Shown: positions 24,200 to 33,721, counted from the first letter of the stretch. The stretch is DNA of 64,000 bases from Histidinibacterium aquaticum (GCF_008710275.1 NZ_VYQE01000001.1:930001-994000); one strand, 5' to 3'. A program made the numbers and translations. Notes: generated from the letters alone by a model not told the origin.

Positions 24200-25135
24200 A
24201 TGACCCTGCGCCTTGCTCCCGACGATGCCGGCCTCGCCCGCGCCGCCGCCCTGCTGGCCGAGGGCCGGACCGTCGCCTTCCCCACGGAGACGGTCTACGG
24301 GCTCGGGGCCGACGCGCGCTCGGACGCCGCGGTGGCCGGGATCTTCGCCGCCAAGGACCGGCCCCGGTTCAACCCACTCATTGTCCACCTGCCCGACGCC
24401 GAGGCCGTCGGGACCCTCTGCGAGCTGCCGCCCGGGGCCGAGAGGCTTGCCCGGTTCTGGCCCGGCGCCCTGACCCTCGTCCTGCCGCTCAGGGAGGGGG
24501 CGCCGGTCTCGCCGCTCGTCACTGCCGGACTGCCGACGCTCGCGGTGCGCGTCCCGGACCACCCCGTCGCCCGGGCCCTGCTCGCGGCCTTCGGCGGGCC
24601 GGTCGCCGCGCCCTCGGCGAACCCCTCGGGACGGCTGAGCCCGACCACGGCGGACCATGTCCTGGCCGGGCTGGAGGGCCGCATCAGCGCCGTGCTCGAC
24701 GGTGGAGCCTGCGGCGTCGGCGTGGAATCCACCATCGTCTCGCTGGCCGGAGCCCCCGCCCTCCTGCGGGCTGGCGGTCTGCCGGCGGAGCGGATCGAGG
24801 AGGCCCTGGGGCAGCCGTTGACGCGTCCGGCGCAGGGCGAGACGCCGACCGCTCCGGGGCAGCTGGCGTCGCACTACGCCCCGGCGGGCCGGGTCCGGCT
24901 GGGCATCGAGACGCCCGAACGGGGCGAGACTCACCTGGGCTTCGGTGCGATCCGGGGCGATCTCTCCCTCTCGGAGAGCGGCGACCTGACCGAGGCCGCG
25001 GCGCGGCTCTTCGCCGCGCTGCACGAGATCGACAGGAGCGGCGCCGAGCGGATCGCGGTCGCCCCGATCCCCGACCACGGCCTGGGCGCCGCCATCAACG
25101 ACCGCCTGAGACGCGCCGCGGCGCCGAGGGGCTGA
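24200..25135 (+). CDS. L-threonylcarbamoyladenylate synthase (Sua5 type)
   Basis: This enzyme makes threonylcarbamoyl-AMP from threonine, bicarbonate and ATP, the first step of the t6A37 tRNA modification. The 311-residue protein has an N-terminal YrdC domain (FPTETVYGLGADA, AAPSANPSGRLSPT, GVGVESTIVSL) and a C-terminal Sua5 domain starting near APGQLASHYAP. It is therefore the long Sua5 form, not short TsaC. The start at 24200 follows the family pattern although no strong ribosome-binding site is seen. A copy of repeat family B begins at its stop. Confidence 0.93.
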   Translation: MTLRLAPDDAGLARAAALLAEGRTVAFPTETVYGLGADARSDAAVAGIFAAKDRPRFNPLIVHLPDAEAVGTLCELPPGAERLARFWPGALTLVLPLREGAPVSPLVTAGLPTLAVRVPDHPVARALLAAFGGPVAAPSANPSGRLSPTTADHVLAGLEGRISAVLDGGACGVGVESTIVSLAGAPALLRAGGLPAERIEEALGQPLTRPAQGETPTAPGQLASHYAPAGRVRLGIETPERGETHLGFGAIRGDLSLSESGDLTEAAARLFAALHEIDRSGAERIAVAPIPDHGLGAAINDRLRRAAAPRG

Positions 25136-25165
25136 CCCTCCCCTTCATCTAGCCCCAAATACCTC
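25136..25165 (+). repeat. Dispersed repeat, family B, copy 3
   Basis: This 30-base block with core CTTCATCTAGCCCCAAATAC is identical to 9846-9875. It starts immediately after the Sua5 stop codon, so this copy would be part of that transcript's 3' end. Confidence 0.7.
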
Positions 25166-25257
25166 TCGCACGCGCCGCGCTGTCGGGCCCGCAGGGCATC
25201 CGGGCACCCCATGGGACGGCGGGCGGGGCGTCGCCGGAGGCGAGCGCCGTCCCGGCA

Positions 25258-25587
25258 TCAGGCGCCGACGTTGTAGCGTTCGATGTAGGCGCGCAGCTCT
25301 TCGGCCTCGTGCCGGGCCTCGCGCAGGCCGTCCATGGCCGCGCGCAGCTCGGCTTCGGTCTGGTGGAGCTGATTGGTCATCTCCGCTTCGCGCTGCTGGA
25401 GATAGGTGATCGCCTGGTCGCGGGTCTCCTCGGCTTCGTGGAGCGCCTGGGCCATGCGGTCGAGTTCCCCGATGTCGGCCTTGGTGACCCGGGTGAACCG
25501 GTTGATGAGCCAGGACGCGAACCAGCCGAGACAGAAGGCCACGAAAAGGATCGCGGCGGTCGCGATTATGAATTCAGTCCTGTTCAT
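25258..25587 (-). CDS. Membrane-anchored coiled-coil protein
   Basis: The 109-residue protein begins MNRTEFIIATAAILFVAF with one membrane helix (residues 5-27), followed by a Glu/Gln/Arg/Ala-rich stretch (about residues 45-105) with coiled-coil character. The start at 25587 lies 14 bases inside the 3' end of the OmpA-family gene upstream, so the two are probably translated together. An upstream in-frame ATG at 25623 would give a non-hydrophobic lead and is less likely. The function may be structural or envelope related; this is unproven. Confidence 0.72.
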   Translation of the reverse strand: MNRTEFIIATAAILFVAFCLGWFASWLINRFTRVTKADIGELDRMAQALHEAEETRDQAITYLQQREAEMTNQLHQTEAELRAAMDGLREARHEAEELRAYIERYNVGA

Positions 25588-27490
25588 CGTCCCCGTCGTT
25601 CCCGTCCCCGTCGGTCTCCGCACTCTCGGAAACCTCTGCCGTCGGCTCGGTCTCCTCGTCCCCGGCCGCGGCGTCCTCCGCCTCGGGGTCGATCAGGCTG
25701 AACTCGATGCGGCGGTTGGCCTCGCGGCCCTCTTCCGTCTCATTATCCGCAATCGGGTTCTCTTCGCCATAGCCGACCGCGCGGAACGAGCCAACGGGCA
25801 CGCGGCGCTCGCGCAGCCCGCGGAGCACCGACTCGGCGCGGTCCTGGCTGAGGCGCTGGTTCATCTCCTCGCGGCCCTGGCTGTCGGTGTAGCCCGCGAC
25901 CTCGACCTGCAGGTCGGCGCAGCGGCGCAGGATCTCGGCGATGTCGTCCATCACCGATTGCGCCTCGCCGGTGATGTCGGCGCTACCCGGCTCGAAGGTG
26001 ATCTTGCGGCCGTCCGTGACCGTGGTGATCTGCTGCAGGCACTCTTCCGGCGTCGGCAGGGCGGCGATCGGGTCGAGGCTTTCCTCGTAGCGCACCTGAA
26101 CCTCGAATTCCGCCTCGGGTCCGAGCTTCTCCACCAGGAGCTGCGAGATCTCCGTCTGCGCCTGCTGCCGGCCCGACACGCCGCTCACGGAAAAGCTCTC
26201 GGGCCGAACGAGAACGGACCCGTTCTCGAGCACCGAAAGCGCCTCGATCGCGGCCAGGACCCGTACGGACCAGCCCTGCGGCACCTCCTCGGAGATGCGG
26301 GTGCCCATGGAGATCTCGGCGCTACCGAAGCTCGCCTTGGCGTAGTTCTCGGCCGTCGTGTTCATCAGCGCGTCCGCAACGCGCCCGCGCAGCTGGACGA
26401 GACCCTCCGGGCTCAGGGTCGCGGTGAACTCCGCGACTTCGTCCTCGGTCTCGTCCGGCGGCTCGGGCAGGACGGCTTCGAGCGCGAAGAGCTCCGGCAG
26501 ATCATTTCCGAGTTCACCGACGACCCGGTCGAACATGGCCTGCTCCGTGCCGACCGGGGCGACGAGGGTGACGTCGGCATCGGTCAGCGTGACGGTTCCT
26601 CCGCCGAGTTCTCCGACGGCGGCGATCCCCTGGGCGACGGCCTCGCCCCAGGTGCGCGAGGGCACGCCGAGCCCGACGGGGCAGACGATGCTGCCCTCGA
26701 AGCCGGCCTCGCGCGCCGCCCGCGAGATGCGGCGGGAGGTTTCCTCGGAGTCGGCGGCACAGGCCTCGAAGCGCGCGCCGTCCTCGTCGATGACGAAGCG
26801 GGTGATGAAGGGCGTGATGACCGGTCGGGGCGCGGAGACGTCGAGCGCCAGCCTCACAGGATCGGGCCGGCGCTGGACAAGCTGGGACTCCAGCCGGCGC
26901 TTCGCCTCGGGGCTGTCGGTCATGGCGACGATGGCGACACGTCCGGCCGTCACCGACACCTTGGAGCGCGGCAGGTCCGCGAGGGACGAGATCGCGAAAT
27001 CGAGCGCGGGCCGCCAGGACTCAGGCGCCGCGTGATCGGCGCTCTCCAGCAGGTCGGTCACGGTGATCCCGCCCGACAGCTGGGAGATCCGGTCGGCCAT
27101 GGCCTCGCGGTCGGTCGTCTCGGGCACCAGCCCGATCAGCGTCACCCCACCGTCGTTCCGTAGAATCTCGATCGCGAACTCCGGCGGTGCGATCCCGTCC
27201 GGGTCGGCCACGGACATGTTGTCGATGACCCGGCTGGCATCCACCTGGGTCCCCGCGACGGTGATCGCGCGGAAGCGGACCGCCTCGGAGGGCGCCTCGC
27301 CCTCGAGGATGATCTGCAGCCCGTCGCCCAGCACGCTGGTCCAGCTCATGCCCTCGTCGGTCAGCGCCTCTCGGACGGCGGTGACCGAGCGGTCCTCCAC
27401 CACGCCGACCGCGGCGCGCGCGCCCACGACGGACAGAAGCGCCGCGAGGGCGAAGACGGCGAGGGGCGGGAGGATGGCAGAGAGGCGCAT
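25574..27490 (-). CDS. Large OmpA-family protein with BON-like N-terminal repeats
   Basis: The 638-residue protein has an N-terminal membrane/signal segment (residues 4-27), a long middle region with repeated BON-like units (for example GVTLIGLVPETTDREAMADR), and a C-terminal OmpA domain. That domain has ITFEPGSADIT, VEVAGYTDSQG and REANRRIEFSL, the residues expected to bind peptidoglycan. It ends in an acidic Glu/Asp-rich tail. The start at 27490 gives the hydrophobic N terminus; a longer frame adds 20 unlikely residues. It likely connects the envelope to the cell wall. Confidence 0.85.
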   Translation of the reverse strand: MRLSAILPPLAVFALAALLSVVGARAAVGVVEDRSVTAVREALTDEGMSWTSVLGDGLQIILEGEAPSEAVRFRAITVAGTQVDASRVIDNMSVADPDGIAPPEFAIEILRNDGGVTLIGLVPETTDREAMADRISQLSGGITVTDLLESADHAAPESWRPALDFAISSLADLPRSKVSVTAGRVAIVAMTDSPEAKRRLESQLVQRRPDPVRLALDVSAPRPVITPFITRFVIDEDGARFEACAADSEETSRRISRAAREAGFEGSIVCPVGLGVPSRTWGEAVAQGIAAVGELGGGTVTLTDADVTLVAPVGTEQAMFDRVVGELGNDLPELFALEAVLPEPPDETEDEVAEFTATLSPEGLVQLRGRVADALMNTTAENYAKASFGSAEISMGTRISEEVPQGWSVRVLAAIEALSVLENGSVLVRPESFSVSGVSGRQQAQTEISQLLVEKLGPEAEFEVQVRYEESLDPIAALPTPEECLQQITTVTDGRKITFEPGSADITGEAQSVMDDIAEILRRCADLQVEVAGYTDSQGREEMNQRLSQDRAESVLRGLRERRVPVGSFRAVGYGEENPIADNETEEGREANRRIEFSLIDPEAEDAAAGDEETEPTAEVSESAETDGDGNDGDDEQD

Positions 27491-27550
27491 GATCGGCCTG
27501 GGAGTCGTTTCGGGTCGCGCCTGATTAGTCGCGGCTGGCGGGGGCCGCAA

Positions 27551-28510
27551 TCAGACCAGAAGGGCGCAGGCGAAAAACGGCAGGGGAATCAGCCCCGCGT
27601 CTCGGTTCGAACGAAAGAGGCTGAGAAGCCGCGGATCGTTGTCCGGATCGAAGCGGGTAAGCTGCCAGGTCAGGTGCCACCCCATGGCCCAGGCGCCGCA
27701 AGCCGCGAGGACGAGCGGCAGTATCCCGGCCTCCAGCGTCGCCAAGATCGCGGCGAGCGAGAGGAAGGCGACGGCCCCCATGAGGAATCGGCGCAGCCAC
27801 GTCGGGGAGCGCTCGCCGAACAGGCGGGCGGTGGATTTCACCCCGATGAGCGCGTCGTCCTCCGCGTCCTGATGGGCATAGATCGTGTCGTAGAAGAGCG
27901 TCCAGAAGATGCCGCCGAGGTAGGCGGCGACAGCAGGCCAGCCCAGCGCCCCGGTGGAGGCTGTGAAGGCCAGGAGCGCGCCCCAGTTGAAGGCGAGCCC
28001 GAGAAAGATCTGCGGCCACCAGGTGAAGCGCTTGGCGAAGGGGTAGATCGCCACCGGTCCCAAGGCGAGCACCCCCAGGCCGATCGCGGCCCAGTTGAAG
28101 GTCAGCAGGATCAGCAGCGCGACGAGGCACTGCGCGACGAGCCAGGCGAGAGCCTGCGGCACCGTGACCCGGCCGGAGGGGATCGGGCGCTCTGCCGTGC
28201 GGCGGACGGAGCCGTCGATGTCGCGGTCCGTGATGTCGTTCCAGGTGCATCCGGCGCCGCGCATCAGGATCGCGCCGATACCGCAGCCGATCGCGATCCA
28301 GAGGTCGAGCAGCGTGAAGGCGCCCTTCGACAGCGCGCCCAGGCCCACGCCCCACCAGCAGGGCAGCAAAAGCAGCCATGTGCCGATGGGCCGGTCGAGA
28401 CGCGACAGGCGCAGGTAGGGTTTCCAAGCCTCCGGCGCCCGGGTATCGACCCAATTGCCCGACACCGCGTCGGCGACTGCGCCCCTTGGCCCCGTACTCT
28501 GGTCCGTCAT
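27551..28510 (-). CDS. ubiA: 4-hydroxybenzoate polyprenyltransferase
   Basis: UbiA attaches the polyprenyl chain to 4-hydroxybenzoate in ubiquinone synthesis, in the inner membrane. The 319-residue protein has the two aspartate-rich motifs NDITDRDID and YAHQDAEDDALIGVKSTA and about eight to nine membrane helices. The length is slightly above average because of a 30-residue soluble N terminus. Its start codon lies 16 bases from that of the divergent rsmE gene, so the two share a very short promoter region. Confidence 0.93.
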   Translation of the reverse strand: MTDQSTGPRGAVADAVSGNWVDTRAPEAWKPYLRLSRLDRPIGTWLLLLPCWWGVGLGALSKGAFTLLDLWIAIGCGIGAILMRGAGCTWNDITDRDIDGSVRRTAERPIPSGRVTVPQALAWLVAQCLVALLILLTFNWAAIGLGVLALGPVAIYPFAKRFTWWPQIFLGLAFNWGALLAFTASTGALGWPAVAAYLGGIFWTLFYDTIYAHQDAEDDALIGVKSTARLFGERSPTWLRRFLMGAVAFLSLAAILATLEAGILPLVLAACGAWAMGWHLTWQLTRFDPDNDPRLLSLFRSNRDAGLIPLPFFACALLV

Positions 28511-28526
28511 GGAGGATCCTTCTGCG

Positions 28527-29237
28527 ATGCCCCGTATCCGCCTCTTTGTAGATCAGCCTCTGGGGTCGGAGCAAACCGTCGAGCTGACGCGGGACCAGGC
28601 GCACTACCTCTTCGGCGTAATGCGCCTGGGCGAGGGGGCGGAACTCGCAGTCTTCAACGGGCGGGACGGCGAGTGGCAGGCGCGGGTCGAAAGCGCGGGC
28701 AAGCGCGGCGGGACGATCCTCTGCGAGATCCGGACAGCGGAGCAGTGGCATCCACCCGACCTCTGGCTACTCTTCGCGCCGGTGAAGAAGACCGCGACGG
28801 ATTTCATCGTCGAAAAGGCGGTGGAGATGGGCGTCTCCCGCCTCTGCCCCGTGCAGACCGAGTTCACCAATTCCGAGCGCATCCGGCGGGACCGGCTGCA
28901 GGCCCATGCCGTGGAGGCGGCGGAACAGTGCGGCGCGGTCACCGTGCCAGAGGTCGCGGAACTGGCACGGCTCGACCGGGTACTGGCCGACTGGCCGGAG
29001 GAGCGCGGTCTCGTCTTCTGCGACGAGGGTCTCGTGGGCGACGCCGTGGCGCGCGAGCTCCCTCCTGCCCCCGCCGCACTGCTGATCGGGCCGGAAGGTG
29101 GGTTCTCCGAGCAGGAGCGCGGCAAGCTCGCGGGACTGGCGCAGAGCCTCTCGCTCGGCCCCCGCATCCTGCGGGCAGAGACCGCTGCAGTGGCGGCCCT
29201 GGCCCTTTGGCAGGCCGCCTGCGGGGACTGGCGTTGA
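28527..29237 (+). CDS. rsmE: 16S rRNA (uracil1498-N3)-methyltransferase
   Basis: RsmE methylates N3 of U1498 in 16S rRNA. The 236-residue protein has an N-terminal PUA-like domain (LTRDQAHYLFGVMRL) and a C-terminal SPOUT knot domain with LLIGPEGGFSEQE and LGPRILRAETAAVAAL. The start at 28527 matches relatives; an in-frame ATG at 28509 overlaps the ubiA start codon and would add six residues. A GGAGGA ribosome-binding site lies at 28511-28516. It is coupled (TTGA) to the following GNAT gene. Confidence 0.93.
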   Translation: MPRIRLFVDQPLGSEQTVELTRDQAHYLFGVMRLGEGAELAVFNGRDGEWQARVESAGKRGGTILCEIRTAEQWHPPDLWLLFAPVKKTATDFIVEKAVEMGVSRLCPVQTEFTNSERIRRDRLQAHAVEAAEQCGAVTVPEVAELARLDRVLADWPEERGLVFCDEGLVGDAVARELPPAPAALLIGPEGGFSEQERGKLAGLAQSLSLGPRILRAETAAVAALALWQAACGDWR

Positions 29238-30064
29238 GGCGCGCGGGCCAATCGGACCTGCCCGGGATCCGCAGGCTGCTCGAGGCCCATGTCGAGCGGA
29301 CGATGTTCCCGCTGTCAAACCTCCTCCGGCACGGTCTGGACGGGCCCGCAGAGTACGCGCCGAGCTTTTGGGTCGCCGGGCGGCAGGGCGTGACCGACGC
29401 CCTTGCGCTCAACCGCAACGGCTCGGTCAATCCCTGCCTGCCTTCGCAAGACTGGGCCGCCGCGGCACGGGCGCTCTCTGGCGCGGCGGTTTCCGCCGTG
29501 ATCGGGCCGGCAGACGAGTCGCGCCCACTGATCGAGAGGCTCGGACTCGCCGGTCGGCCGACCATGCTCGACCGCGACGACCCGCACTTCGCGATGAAGC
29601 TGCAGGATTTGGCCGTACCCGACGGGCCCGGTGAGCTGATCCCGCTTGCCGAGGCGGACCGGGAGACGATGCTGAGGTGGCGCATCGCCTACGAGGTGGA
29701 GGCGCTCGGCCTATCTCCGGAGAGCGCGGAGCGCACGGGCGCGGACAGCCTCGCGAAGATCCTGGAGGCCGGGTCGCATCGCGTCCTGGTCGACGACGGC
29801 AGACCGCTCGCGATGACGGGTTTCAATTCCGCGCTACCGGAGATCGTGCAGATCGGCGGGGTTTACACGCCGCCGAAGCTTCGCGGAGAGGGCCACGCCC
29901 GCCGCGCCGTCGCCCTCCACCTGGCAGAGGCCCGGGCGGCGGGAGCCACGCGCGCCACCCTTTTCGCTGCCGGCGAGGCGGGGGTGCGTGCCTACACCGC
30001 CATCGGGTTTCGGCGGATCGGCGCCTTCACCCTCTTCCTGCTGAAGGACCGGGTTCATGTCTGA
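29234..30064 (+). CDS. GNAT-family N-acetyltransferase, TTG start
   Basis: The 276-residue protein has an N-terminal region (SDLPGIRRLLEAH) and a C-terminal GNAT domain with VYTPPKLRGEGHARRAVALH, the acetyl-CoA motif, followed by YTAIGFRRIG. The best start is TTG at 29234, which overlaps the rsmE stop; the first in-frame ATG (about 29302) would remove the first strand of the domain. The acceptor is unknown. It overlaps the next gene by 8 bases. Confidence 0.78.
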   Translation: MRRAGQSDLPGIRRLLEAHVERTMFPLSNLLRHGLDGPAEYAPSFWVAGRQGVTDALALNRNGSVNPCLPSQDWAAAARALSGAAVSAVIGPADESRPLIERLGLAGRPTMLDRDDPHFAMKLQDLAVPDGPGELIPLAEADRETMLRWRIAYEVEALGLSPESAERTGADSLAKILEAGSHRVLVDDGRPLAMTGFNSALPEIVQIGGVYTPPKLRGEGHARRAVALHLAEARAAGATRATLFAAGEAGVRAYTAIGFRRIGAFTLFLLKDRVHV

Positions 30065-30575
30065 TTTCATTCGTCCCGAGCTCCTCCGGTCGCTGCGTCG
30101 CTGGCGCGAGGTCATCGCGGCCGCCCTACTGATCGCTCTCGGCCTCTGGTGGGGCGTGACGAGCTTCGGTGTCCTGCGGTGGCTTGGCGTCGCCATTGCC
30201 ATCTGCGGGCTGGCGCTGGCCTACGCCGGCTCGCAGCGCCTGCGCTTCAATCCCGGCGGCGGCGGACCGGGCGTGGTGACCGTCGACGAGGCACGGCTGG
30301 TCTACTACGGGCCGGAGACCGGGGGCGTCGCCGACCTCGACCTGCTGCACAGGCTGGAGCTCGACCCGGCCGCGCCACCGGGCGCGTCCTGGGTGCTGAC
30401 GATGGAGACCGGCGAGGTCCTGACGGTCCCGGTCAATGCCGAGGGCGCGGACAGGCTCTTCGATCTCTTCGCCCGGCTTCCGGGCCTCAGGTCCGAGGCC
30501 GTGGTCAACGCCCTGTCCCACCGGCCCTCGGACGCGGTGACCCTCTGGCAGGCGCCTCCGCGCAGGCTTCATTGA
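30057..30575 (+). CDS. Small membrane protein with PH-like soluble domain
   Basis: The 172-residue protein has two N-terminal hydrophobic helices (about residues 20-36 and 40-57) and a soluble part (GVVTVDEARLVYYGPETGG, then SWVLTMETGEVLTVPV) that looks like a beta-rich PH-like domain. It overlaps the GNAT gene by 8 bases and lies about 100 bases upstream of gshA. No function can be assigned. Confidence 0.7.
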   Translation: MSDFIRPELLRSLRRWREVIAAALLIALGLWWGVTSFGVLRWLGVAIAICGLALAYAGSQRLRFNPGGGGPGVVTVDEARLVYYGPETGGVADLDLLHRLELDPAAPPGASWVLTMETGEVLTVPVNAEGADRLFDLFARLPGLRSEAVVNALSHRPSDAVTLWQAPPRRLH

Positions 30576-30677
30576 CATCATCCGGCGCAGAGACGCACCC
30601 GCGCCGCCGCACATTGACAATACCTCGGCCTTCGGCGCACCTCTGAGGGCCCGAGGCGCCGCCCCAAGGAGCTGACC

Positions 30678-32048
30678 ATGTCCATTCCCCAGTCGGGCGG
30701 CGGCCCGATCGAGTCTCGCGACCAGCTCGCCGCTTATCTGGAGGCGGGCTGCAAGCCGAAGGCCGATTGGCGCATAGGGACCGAGCACGAGAAGTTCGGC
30801 TACTGCCGCGATACCCAGAAGCCCTTGCCCTACGAGGGTGAGCGTTCGATCCGGGCCGTCCTGGAAGGTCTGCGCGACCGCCATGGCTGGAGCCCCATCG
30901 AGGAGGGCGGGCATCTCATCGGGTTGGAGAAGGACGGCGCCAACGTGAGCCTCGAGCCGGGCGGCCAGCTCGAGCTGTCGGGCGCGCCGCTGGAGACGAT
31001 TCACCAGACCTGCGACGAGGTGAACGAGCACCTGAGGGAAGTGAAGGGCGTGGCGGACGATCTCGGCGTCGGCTTCATCGGCCTCGGCGCGGCGCCGATC
31101 TGGCGGCAGGAGGACATGCCGCTGATGCCCAAGGGCCGCTACAAGCTCATGGACGGCTACATGAAAGAGGTCGGCACCATGGGCACCACCATGATGCGGC
31201 GCACCTGCACCGTGCAGGTGAACCTCGACTTCGGCTCAGAGCCCGACATGGTGCAGAAGCTGCGCGTCGCACTGGCATTGCAGCCTGTCGCCACGGCCCT
31301 CTTCGCGAACTCGCCCTTCCTCGACGGTCGGCCGAACGGCCACAAGTCCTGGCGGAGCAGGGTCTGGCGCGATCTCGATCCCAACCGCACGGGCATGCTG
31401 CCCTTCGTCTTCGAGGAGGGCTTCGGCTTCGAGCGCTGGGTGGACTACGCGCTCGATGTGCCGATGTACTTCGTCTACCGCGAGGGCAAGTACATCGACG
31501 CGCTCGGCCAGTCCTTTCGGGATTTCCTGAAAGGGGAGCTGCCCGCGCTGCCGGGCGAGACGCCCACGCTGTCGGACTGGGCCGACCACCTGACGACGAT
31601 CTTCCCCGAGGCGCGGATCAAGAAGTTCATCGAGATGCGCGGCGCCGACGGCGGACCATGGAGGCGGCTCTGCGCCCTGCCCGCCCTCTGGGTCGGGCTG
31701 CTCTACGACCAGAGCGCGCTCGATGCCGCCTGGGACCTGGCAAAGGGCTGGGACGCGGAGACCCGCGATGCCTGGCGCGTGGCCGCCTCGGTCGATGGAC
31801 TTCAGGCGGAGGTCGGCGGACGCCGGATGCAGGACCTCGCCCGCGAGGTCGTCGACATCGCGCGCTCCGGGCTGAAGAACCGGGCGAGGCCCGGGCTCGG
31901 GGGCATGGTCGCCGACGAGCGTCACTTCCTGCACGCGCTGGAGGACAGCATCGAGACGGGCATGGTCCCCGCCGATGAACTCCTGGAGCAATACAACGGC
32001 CCGTGGAAGGGCGACCTCTCCCGTATCTACGAAGACTACAGCTACTGA
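30678..32048 (+). CDS. gshA: Glutamate-cysteine ligase (plant/alphaproteobacterial type)
   Basis: This enzyme joins glutamate and cysteine, the first step of glutathione synthesis. The 456-residue length, the WRIGTEHEKFGY block near residue 30 and TCTVQVNLDFGSE are typical of the GCS2-type enzyme shared by alphaproteobacteria and plants, not of E. coli GshA. The ribosome-binding site AAGGAG lies 6 bases before the ATG. A TTGACA at 30614-30619 could be part of its promoter, although the matching -10 is poor. Glutathione use in the window is also represented by the GST gene at 33 kb. Confidence 0.94.
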   Translation: MSIPQSGGGPIESRDQLAAYLEAGCKPKADWRIGTEHEKFGYCRDTQKPLPYEGERSIRAVLEGLRDRHGWSPIEEGGHLIGLEKDGANVSLEPGGQLELSGAPLETIHQTCDEVNEHLREVKGVADDLGVGFIGLGAAPIWRQEDMPLMPKGRYKLMDGYMKEVGTMGTTMMRRTCTVQVNLDFGSEPDMVQKLRVALALQPVATALFANSPFLDGRPNGHKSWRSRVWRDLDPNRTGMLPFVFEEGFGFERWVDYALDVPMYFVYREGKYIDALGQSFRDFLKGELPALPGETPTLSDWADHLTTIFPEARIKKFIEMRGADGGPWRRLCALPALWVGLLYDQSALDAAWDLAKGWDAETRDAWRVAASVDGLQAEVGGRRMQDLAREVVDIARSGLKNRARPGLGGMVADERHFLHALEDSIETGMVPADELLEQYNGPWKGDLSRIYEDYSY

Positions 32049-32151
32049 CAGGATGCGCCGCGGCCACGGTCGCGGCGCCCCTGCTCCCCGCGCCCTTCCG
32101 TGCGCCGGGTGGCGGCGTCATCCTCTCCCTGTGTGGTTTACGGAGGAGCAG

Positions 32152-32439
32152 ATGCGCGACTTTTTCATCAACCTGTTCGAGAGGCTCGTGGACGTGATCG
32201 TCATCCTGATGATGCTGGCGGTTGTCGCAGGCACAGTGATGACGGCAATCGGGTCACCCGCCGCCATGGCCCCGGGAATGGGTCCGATGGGCCAATTCGG
32301 CGGAGGGCCAGGCGCGGCCCTGCTCGTCTTCATCGTCGGGATGCTCTACGTGATCTTCTTCTCCGGGCTCCTCTACCTCGGACTGGGGATCTACCAGAAC
32401 ACCCGCCGCATGGCGGAGGCGATGGATCACCGGCCCTGA
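32152..32439 (+). CDS. Small inner-membrane protein of unknown function
   Basis: The 95-residue protein has two membrane helices (about residues 8-32 and 55-80) separated by a Gly/Met/Pro-rich loop. The start MRDFFINLFERLVDVIV has a strong GGAGGAG ribosome-binding site; a longer upstream frame overlaps gshA and is unlikely. It lies about 100 bases downstream of gshA and converges with mscL. Function is unknown. Confidence 0.75.
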   Translation: MRDFFINLFERLVDVIVILMMLAVVAGTVMTAIGSPAAMAPGMGPMGQFGGGPGAALLVFIVGMLYVIFFSGLLYLGLGIYQNTRRMAEAMDHRP

Positions 32440-32456
32440 CCACGGGCCGGTCCGGG

Positions 32457-32879
32457 TCACCGCTTGAGGGAGTCCCGGATCTCCAGCAGCACGTCGAGTT
32501 CGGAGGGGCCGGTATGCACCTCCGGCGCGACCTCGTCGGGCTTCTCAGCGGCGGCCTTCACGCGGTTCACCATCTTGACGAGCATGAAGACGACGAAGGC
32601 GATGATGAGGAAGTTGATCACCGCCATGAGGAAGTTGCCGACGGCGAAGACCGGCGCGCCGGCCTCCTGCGCCGCGGCGAGCGAGGGGTAGGTCTCTCCG
32701 TTCAGGGCGTAGAACCAGCCCGAAAAGTCGATCCCGCCGGTGAAGAGCGCGATCACGGGGTTGATGATGTCGGCGACGAGGGAGGTCACGATCGCGGTGA
32801 AGGCCGCGCCGATGATGATGCCGACGGCCATGTCCATGACGTTGCCCTTGGCGATGAAGTCCTTGAATTCCTGGATCAT
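32457..32879 (-). CDS. mscL: Large-conductance mechanosensitive channel
   Basis: MscL opens under membrane tension and releases solutes during osmotic downshock. The 140-residue protein has the conserved N terminus [20 protein letters not shown] with the pore-lining first helix, a periplasmic loop, the second helix ([18 protein letters not shown]) and a C-terminal amphipathic helix. The length is normal. It stands alone on the minus strand. Confidence 0.95.
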   Translation of the reverse strand: MIQEFKDFIAKGNVMDMAVGIIIGAAFTAIVTSLVADIINPVIALFTGGIDFSGWFYALNGETYPSLAAAQEAGAPVFAVGNFLMAVINFLIIAFVVFMLVKMVNRVKAAAEKPDEVAPEVHTGPSELDVLLEIRDSLKR

Positions 32880-33019
32880 GACAGGCGCCTCCGCTCCGGA
32901 TCGATCCGCCTCTCTGCGCGGACGCGCACATGCTTACCGCCGCATGACGGAGCGGCAAACGGTTTTCTTCGGCGCCCGGGCGCTTAGCTCTGGAGAAGCC
33001 TCAGAAAAGGGACCGCTCC

Positions 33020-33721
33020 ATGGCCGACCTCTCCGCCTTCCCGATCACCCAGAAATGGGCCCCGACCAATCCGGATCTCATCCAGCTCTACTCCTTCCCC
33101 ACGCCGAACGGGGTCAAGGCGTCGATCGCCCTGGAAGAACTGGGGCTGCCTTACGAGCCGCACCTGGTCAGACTCGGCGACGAGTTCGTCAAGAGCGACG
33201 CCTTCACCTCGCTCAACCCCAACGGCAAGATCCCTGCGATCATCGACCCCGACGGGCCGGGCGGTCGGCCGATGGGCCTTTTCGAGAGCGGGGCGATCCT
33301 GATCTACCTGGCCGAGAAGACCGGCAAGCTGCTTGGTGAGACGCCGGCGGACCGGCATCAGGTGATCCAGTGGGTCATGTTCCAGATGGGCGGCGTCGGA
33401 CCGATGTTCGGCCAGCTCGGCCACTTCCACAAAATGGCGAAAGAGGACGTGCCCTACGCCAAGTCGCGCTACGCCGACGAGGCGAAGCGGCTGTACTCTG
33501 TCGTGGAGAGCGAGCTCGAGGACCGGGAGTGGATCGCGGGCGACTTCTTCTCGATCGCCGACATCGCGCTCGCACCATGGCTGAACGCGATCCACTTCTA
33601 CGAGGCGGAAGAGGCCGTCGGCTTCGACGAACTGAAGAACGTGCCGGCCTACATCGAACGCTTCTTCGACCGGCCGGCAGCGCAGAAGGGCCGGAGAATC
33701 CCCGACCCCGACGCCGCTTAG
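33020..33721 (+). CDS. Glutathione S-transferase (YghU/nu-class-like)
   Basis: The 233-residue protein has the N-terminal thioredoxin-like domain (LYSFPTPNGVKASIALEELG, then NPNGKIPAIID and ESGAILIYLAEKTG) and an all-helical C-terminal domain. This resembles the YghU/YfcG-type transferases, which have disulfide-bond reductase activity with glutathione. The extended N terminus (WAPTNPDLIQLYSFPTPNG) is characteristic of that subgroup. Its stop overlaps that of the convergent ytoQ gene by 4 bases. Confidence 0.88.
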   Translation: MADLSAFPITQKWAPTNPDLIQLYSFPTPNGVKASIALEELGLPYEPHLVRLGDEFVKSDAFTSLNPNGKIPAIIDPDGPGGRPMGLFESGAILIYLAEKTGKLLGETPADRHQVIQWVMFQMGGVGPMFGQLGHFHKMAKEDVPYAKSRYADEAKRLYSVVESELEDREWIAGDFFSIADIALAPWLNAIHFYEAEEAVGFDELKNVPAYIERFFDRPAAQKGRRIPDPDAA

